A stretch of DNA of 16,560 nucleotides from CAYLNH01 sp964384625. GTDB lineage: Bacteria > Verrucomicrobiota > Lentisphaeria > JABSQK01. Positions 14,410-16,560 of the stretch are shown piece by piece (within the stretch, counting starts at the first letter, position 1; each line of letters starts with the position of its first letter). The stretch spans positions 1 to 16,560 of the forward strand of contig CAYLNH010000158.1 of NCBI GenBank assembly GCA_964384625.1, read 5' to 3'. Below the pieces are notes generated by a model, which was given only the letters and a program-made list of their open reading frames with translations, had not been told where the DNA came from and searched no databases. The position numbers were made by a program, and so were the translations under genes.

Positions 14410-15228
14410 ATGAAACCTGCCAAAGCCTGCTTCACCCTGATCGAACTGCTGGTCGCGGTGGCGATCATTGCGATCCTCGCAGCCCTGTTGCTCCCGGCGC
14501 TCTCCCGCGCCCGCGAGACCGCCAGAATCGCCGTTTGCATGAACAACATCCGCCAACTCGGCCTGGCCCAGCACATCTACGCCGCCGACTACGACGGCGT
14601 CCCGGCCGCCGGCAAGGAATGGATCTACGTCGGCCCCTGGGACGGTGCGACGCACCCGCATTCCTGGCATCGTCCGGACGTTGCCGACATTCCCGGCGGC
14701 TCGCTGTTCCCCTACAGCATGGACGAATCGCTCTATGTCTGTCCGTCCATTCACCAGTTCCTGCATTTGAACGCGCTGAAGACAATCGGCTGCACGCACA
14801 CGGACGTCGAGCCGATTTTCAACTACAGCTTCAACTCGTATCTGGGCCACAACACCTACAGCGGGCAAGGGGTCCTGTACACGCCGGACTGGGTCAACAT
14901 CAACTACAAGAAGATCACCTTCGGCGTCCGCCTGGGAGATGTGCGGCGTCCCGAATTGACCGGCATGTTCGCCGAAAACAACACCTGGGAGGACGTTTTC
15001 GACCGCTACAAGCTCGGGTTGGACGATCCGGACTGGCGGGTTTCCTACAAGACTGTCGCGGGCCGGGTCCAGGACAGCATCGCGTCCTTTCACCGCTCCG
15101 ATGACGGCTATACCGGCACGGGCTCGGTGGTCTTCGTCGACGGCCATGTAGAGCAGGCCGATCCCGACGACAACACCGTTTACGGTCTGGCGCCGCAGCC
15201 GCGAATGTGGTTTTACAAGAACCCGTAA
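14410..15228 (+). CDS. Pseudopilin-like protein 2 (prepilin N-terminal motif)
   Basis: A 272-residue protein. The start MKPAKACFTLIELLVAVAII is a short leader and a prepilin N-terminal helix, with Glu at mature position 5 and Cys, not Gly, at -1. The helix runs to about residue 31. The C-terminus ends in FHRSDDGYTGTGSVVFVDGH, with H and DG 15 residues apart rather than nine. Likely exposed on the outer side of the inner membrane; function unknown. It shares many blocks with pseudopilin 3: Y-V-C-P-S, HLNA, a W-E-D and D-D-P-D-(W/F)-R-V-S run, and the end. The two are probably tandem paralogues. AGGGA (about 14399-14403) precedes the ATG. No pilus or type II secretion assembly gene is next to it. 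Confidence 0.93.
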   Translation: MKPAKACFTLIELLVAVAIIAILAALLLPALSRARETARIAVCMNNIRQLGLAQHIYAADYDGVPAAGKEWIYVGPWDGATHPHSWHRPDVADIPGGSLFPYSMDESLYVCPSIHQFLHLNALKTIGCTHTDVEPIFNYSFNSYLGHNTYSGQGVLYTPDWVNINYKKITFGVRLGDVRRPELTGMFAENNTWEDVFDRYKLGLDDPDWRVSYKTVAGRVQDSIASFHRSDDGYTGTGSVVFVDGHVEQADPDDNTVYGLAPQPRMWFYKNP

Positions 15229-15232
15229 TCGA

Positions 15233-15262
15233 TTGACTTTTCGCGCAAATCCGGCATATTAC
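15233..15262 (+). promoter_or_regulatory. Putative sigma-70 promoter of pseudopilin 3
   Basis: TTGACT (15233-15238) followed by TATTAC (15257-15262) at an 18-base spacer, or CATATT (15255-15260) at 16 bases. It begins five bases after the stop codon of pseudopilin 2, so pseudopilin 3 is probably a separate transcription unit. Confidence 0.55.
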
Positions 15263-15340
15263 CACAATGCGTCGAAGACGATGCAGCAGCAGAACAGGCA
15301 CGCCCAGGATAGCGAAACAGCGAAGCGGGGATAAAGAAAC

Positions 15341-16117
15341 ATGAAGAATCGCAGATCGTTTACCCTGATTGAACTTCTGGTCGTCGTCGCCATCATCGCG
15401 ATCCTGGCCGCCATGCTGTTGCCGGTGCTCGGGCGCGCCCGCGAAGAAGCCAGAGTGGCAGCCTGCACCGGGAACACGAAGCAGTTGCATCTGGCGCAGA
15501 TCATGTATGCCGACGATCACGACGGCCTGCCGGCAGCGGCCAAGTGGTGGATCAAACGCTACGCCTACAGCAAGTGCATGTATCACCGGGAATCCGAAGC
15601 GAGCATTGAAGACGGGCAGTTGTGGCCGTACGTCAACGACCGGCGCGTCTATGTCTGCCCCTCGTTCTCAAGCTTCACACACCTGAATGCCGGCAATGTC
15701 AATGCCAACTCCTGCCATCACACCGGCGAACAACCCAACTGGACCTATCCCATGAACACACACCTGGGGTTGAACTGGGGCGGCGGTTGTGCAAATGGCC
15801 CCTGGGGCAATCAGAGGCGGGTCCATTTCGCGGCGCGGCTGGACGGCGTGCCGAAACCCGAGGGAGTCATGCTGTTTACCGAGTGCAACTCCTGGGAGGA
15901 CAAAACGGGGTTCAGCAGTTGTCCCCTGGATGATCCGGATTTCCGCGTCAGCCATCCTCCCGGCCCCCCGATTCTCGACGCCTTCGGTTCCTATCATCGC
16001 AGTACTGACGGCGTCAACGGCAAGGCAATGGTCACATTTGTCGACGGCCATGTCGGCATGCATGGTCCGGAAGACAGCATTACCTTGAGTTACTCCACCT
16101 CAATGGTGCCGTATTAG
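15341..16117 (+). CDS. Pseudopilin-like protein 3 (prepilin N-terminal motif)
   Basis: A 258-residue protein starting MKNRRSFTLIELLVVVAIIA, with a basic leader, Ser at -1, Glu at mature position 5 and a hydrophobic helix to about residue 30. Near the C-terminus is SYHRSTDGVNGKAMVTFVDG (217-236) then HVG, the H/DG motif with the longer spacing shared with pseudopilin 2. Eight cysteines (positions 42, 79, 106, 125, 150, 182, 194, plus none in the helix) could form disulfides outside the cytoplasm; I count seven clearly. It has the same order of blocks as pseudopilin 2. GGGGA (15327-15331) lies nine bases before the ATG. No terminator is clear after the stop. Substrate or partner is unknown. Confidence 0.93.
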   Translation: MKNRRSFTLIELLVVVAIIAILAAMLLPVLGRAREEARVAACTGNTKQLHLAQIMYADDHDGLPAAAKWWIKRYAYSKCMYHRESEASIEDGQLWPYVNDRRVYVCPSFSSFTHLNAGNVNANSCHHTGEQPNWTYPMNTHLGLNWGGGCANGPWGNQRRVHFAARLDGVPKPEGVMLFTECNSWEDKTGFSSCPLDDPDFRVSHPPGPPILDAFGSYHRSTDGVNGKAMVTFVDGHVGMHGPEDSITLSYSTSMVPY

Positions 16118-16280
16118 TCCCAGACCCGGCGATCCTCACAGCGAGGCAAAGCAGTCTCCAGCGCGCCGTACGCCTGCGGCTGACTCGCCTCCCAGATGCT
16201 CTCGGCGGAAGTCTTTCCGCCACGGATTGCCCGGGCTTTAAGGCTCGCGGCAGGCGGTGGAAGGGTTGTGTGCTGCAAGA
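16118..16280. other. Intergenic stretch after pseudopilin 3 with one hairpin
   Basis: No gene is seen. It holds a clean hairpin GGCGGAA-GTCT-TTCCGCC (16204-16221) without a T-run, which could be part of the repeat cluster that follows or a weak terminator. Confidence 0.5.
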
Positions 16281-16452
16281 CCGTTACGATTAGCCTCAAG
16301 ACCTCCTTCAAAGGCCCAACGGGTCGACATTGATGAAGCCCAGGCCATCGGCCTGGGTTGGTAATTCTTGAAACCGTTAAGCTTAGCCTCAGGACTTCCT
16401 TCAGAGGCCCAACGGGTCGGCAACAACTTAGCCTGGGTCAACGGCCCAGGTC
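16281..16452. repeat. Two tandem copies of an ~79-bp repeat, 93-bp period (copy C of hairpin family)
   Basis: Unit 1 (16281-16359) and unit 2 (16374-16452) share CCGTTA, TAGCCTCA(A/G)GAC, CTTCA(A/G)AGGCCCAACGGGTC, and each ends in an inverted repeat: CCCAGGCC-ATC-GGCCTGGG in the first and CCTGGGTC-AAC-GGCCCAGG in the second. The second hairpin is a sequence variant that keeps base pairing. A 67-codon minus-strand frame across both copies is not believed to be a gene. Confidence 0.85.
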
Positions 16453-16560
16453 CCTGCAGTCGCCCCCAGAATCCGAGCGCTGAAGGTGCTCCACAAGGCC
16501 TCGTTCAGGCTAAGGGTCCGCGCGGAAATAACTTCACATTTTGAGAGACTTTCAAGAGTC
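16453..16560. other. Window end, no gene seen
   Basis: The last ~110 bases show no start codon with family features and no structured element that I can name. Confidence 0.4.

Noticed and set aside
16204..16221. Hairpin as terminator of pseudopilin 3
   Set aside because: Stem of 7 bp with a good loop, but no T-run follows and it lies about 90 bases after the stop codon.
16238..16441. A 67-codon minus-strand frame across the tandem repeat
   Set aside because: It consists largely of translated repeat units (RWA(S/F)EG twice) and is explained by the repeat itself.

Overview
The window is about 16.5 kb of high-GC bacterial DNA from a draft assembly; ten Ns mark a scaffold join at 4348-4357. The gene content points to the PVC superphylum, most likely Lentisphaerota or a close relative (Kiritimatiellota, Planctomycetota). 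The main clues are three stand-alone pseudopilin-like proteins with the FTLIELLVV(I/V)AI(I/V)AILAA N-terminus and C-terminal DG(H)-type motifs, a formylglycine-type sulfatase, a nucleoredoxin-like thioredoxin, and many GC-rich hairpin repeats between genes. The taxonomy is inferred from these traits because no rRNA marker is present.

Layout from left to right. Positions 1-769 (-) hold a truncated exported thioredoxin-like protein. Positions 1001-2849 (-) hold a sulfatase whose 3' end overlaps a small hypothetical gene. Positions 3167-3550 (+) hold a SpoIIAA-like (STAS/SEC14 type) protein with its own promoter. A 0.55-kb gene-free stretch with repeats follows, then pseudopilin 1 (4105-4907, +), which the Ns interrupt. 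Positions 5185-12347 form a long block of minus-strand genes. In transcription order these are a SUMF1-fold protein, a Ycf46-like AAA+ ATPase (start/stop overlap ATGA), an endonuclease/exonuclease/phosphatase-family lipoprotein, a zinc-ribbon/four-TM protein, a DUF1257 (Ycf35-like) protein, a DUF2997 protein and an MsbA-type ABC exporter. Positions 12926-13924 (+) hold aspartate-semialdehyde dehydrogenase (asd) with a clear promoter and a strong intrinsic terminator. After a repeat-rich spacer come pseudopilins 2 and 3 (14410-15228 and 15341-16117, +), and the window ends in a tandem 93-bp-period repeat.

How the genes may work together. The most interesting set is the Ycf46-like AAA+ ATPase with DUF1257 and DUF2997, families known mainly from cyanobacteria and plastids (ycf46, ycf35). 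Here the ATPase is translationally coupled to a SUMF1-fold protein that lacks the catalytic cysteines of true formylglycine-generating enzyme. DUF1257 has its own near-consensus promoter, so the module is probably at least two transcription units. The sulfatase and the pseudopilins fit a polysaccharide-degrading lifestyle, but no secretion apparatus, sulfatase-maturing enzyme or glycoside hydrolase is visible here.

Intergenic regions carry several repeat types: a dispersed hairpin cluster (three loci), a 36/37-bp palindromic unit in direct and inverted copies, a cluster of TTGCAC hexamers that may be operators upstream of pseudopilin 2, and short tandem repeats. No tRNA, rRNA, transposase or CRISPR array was seen.
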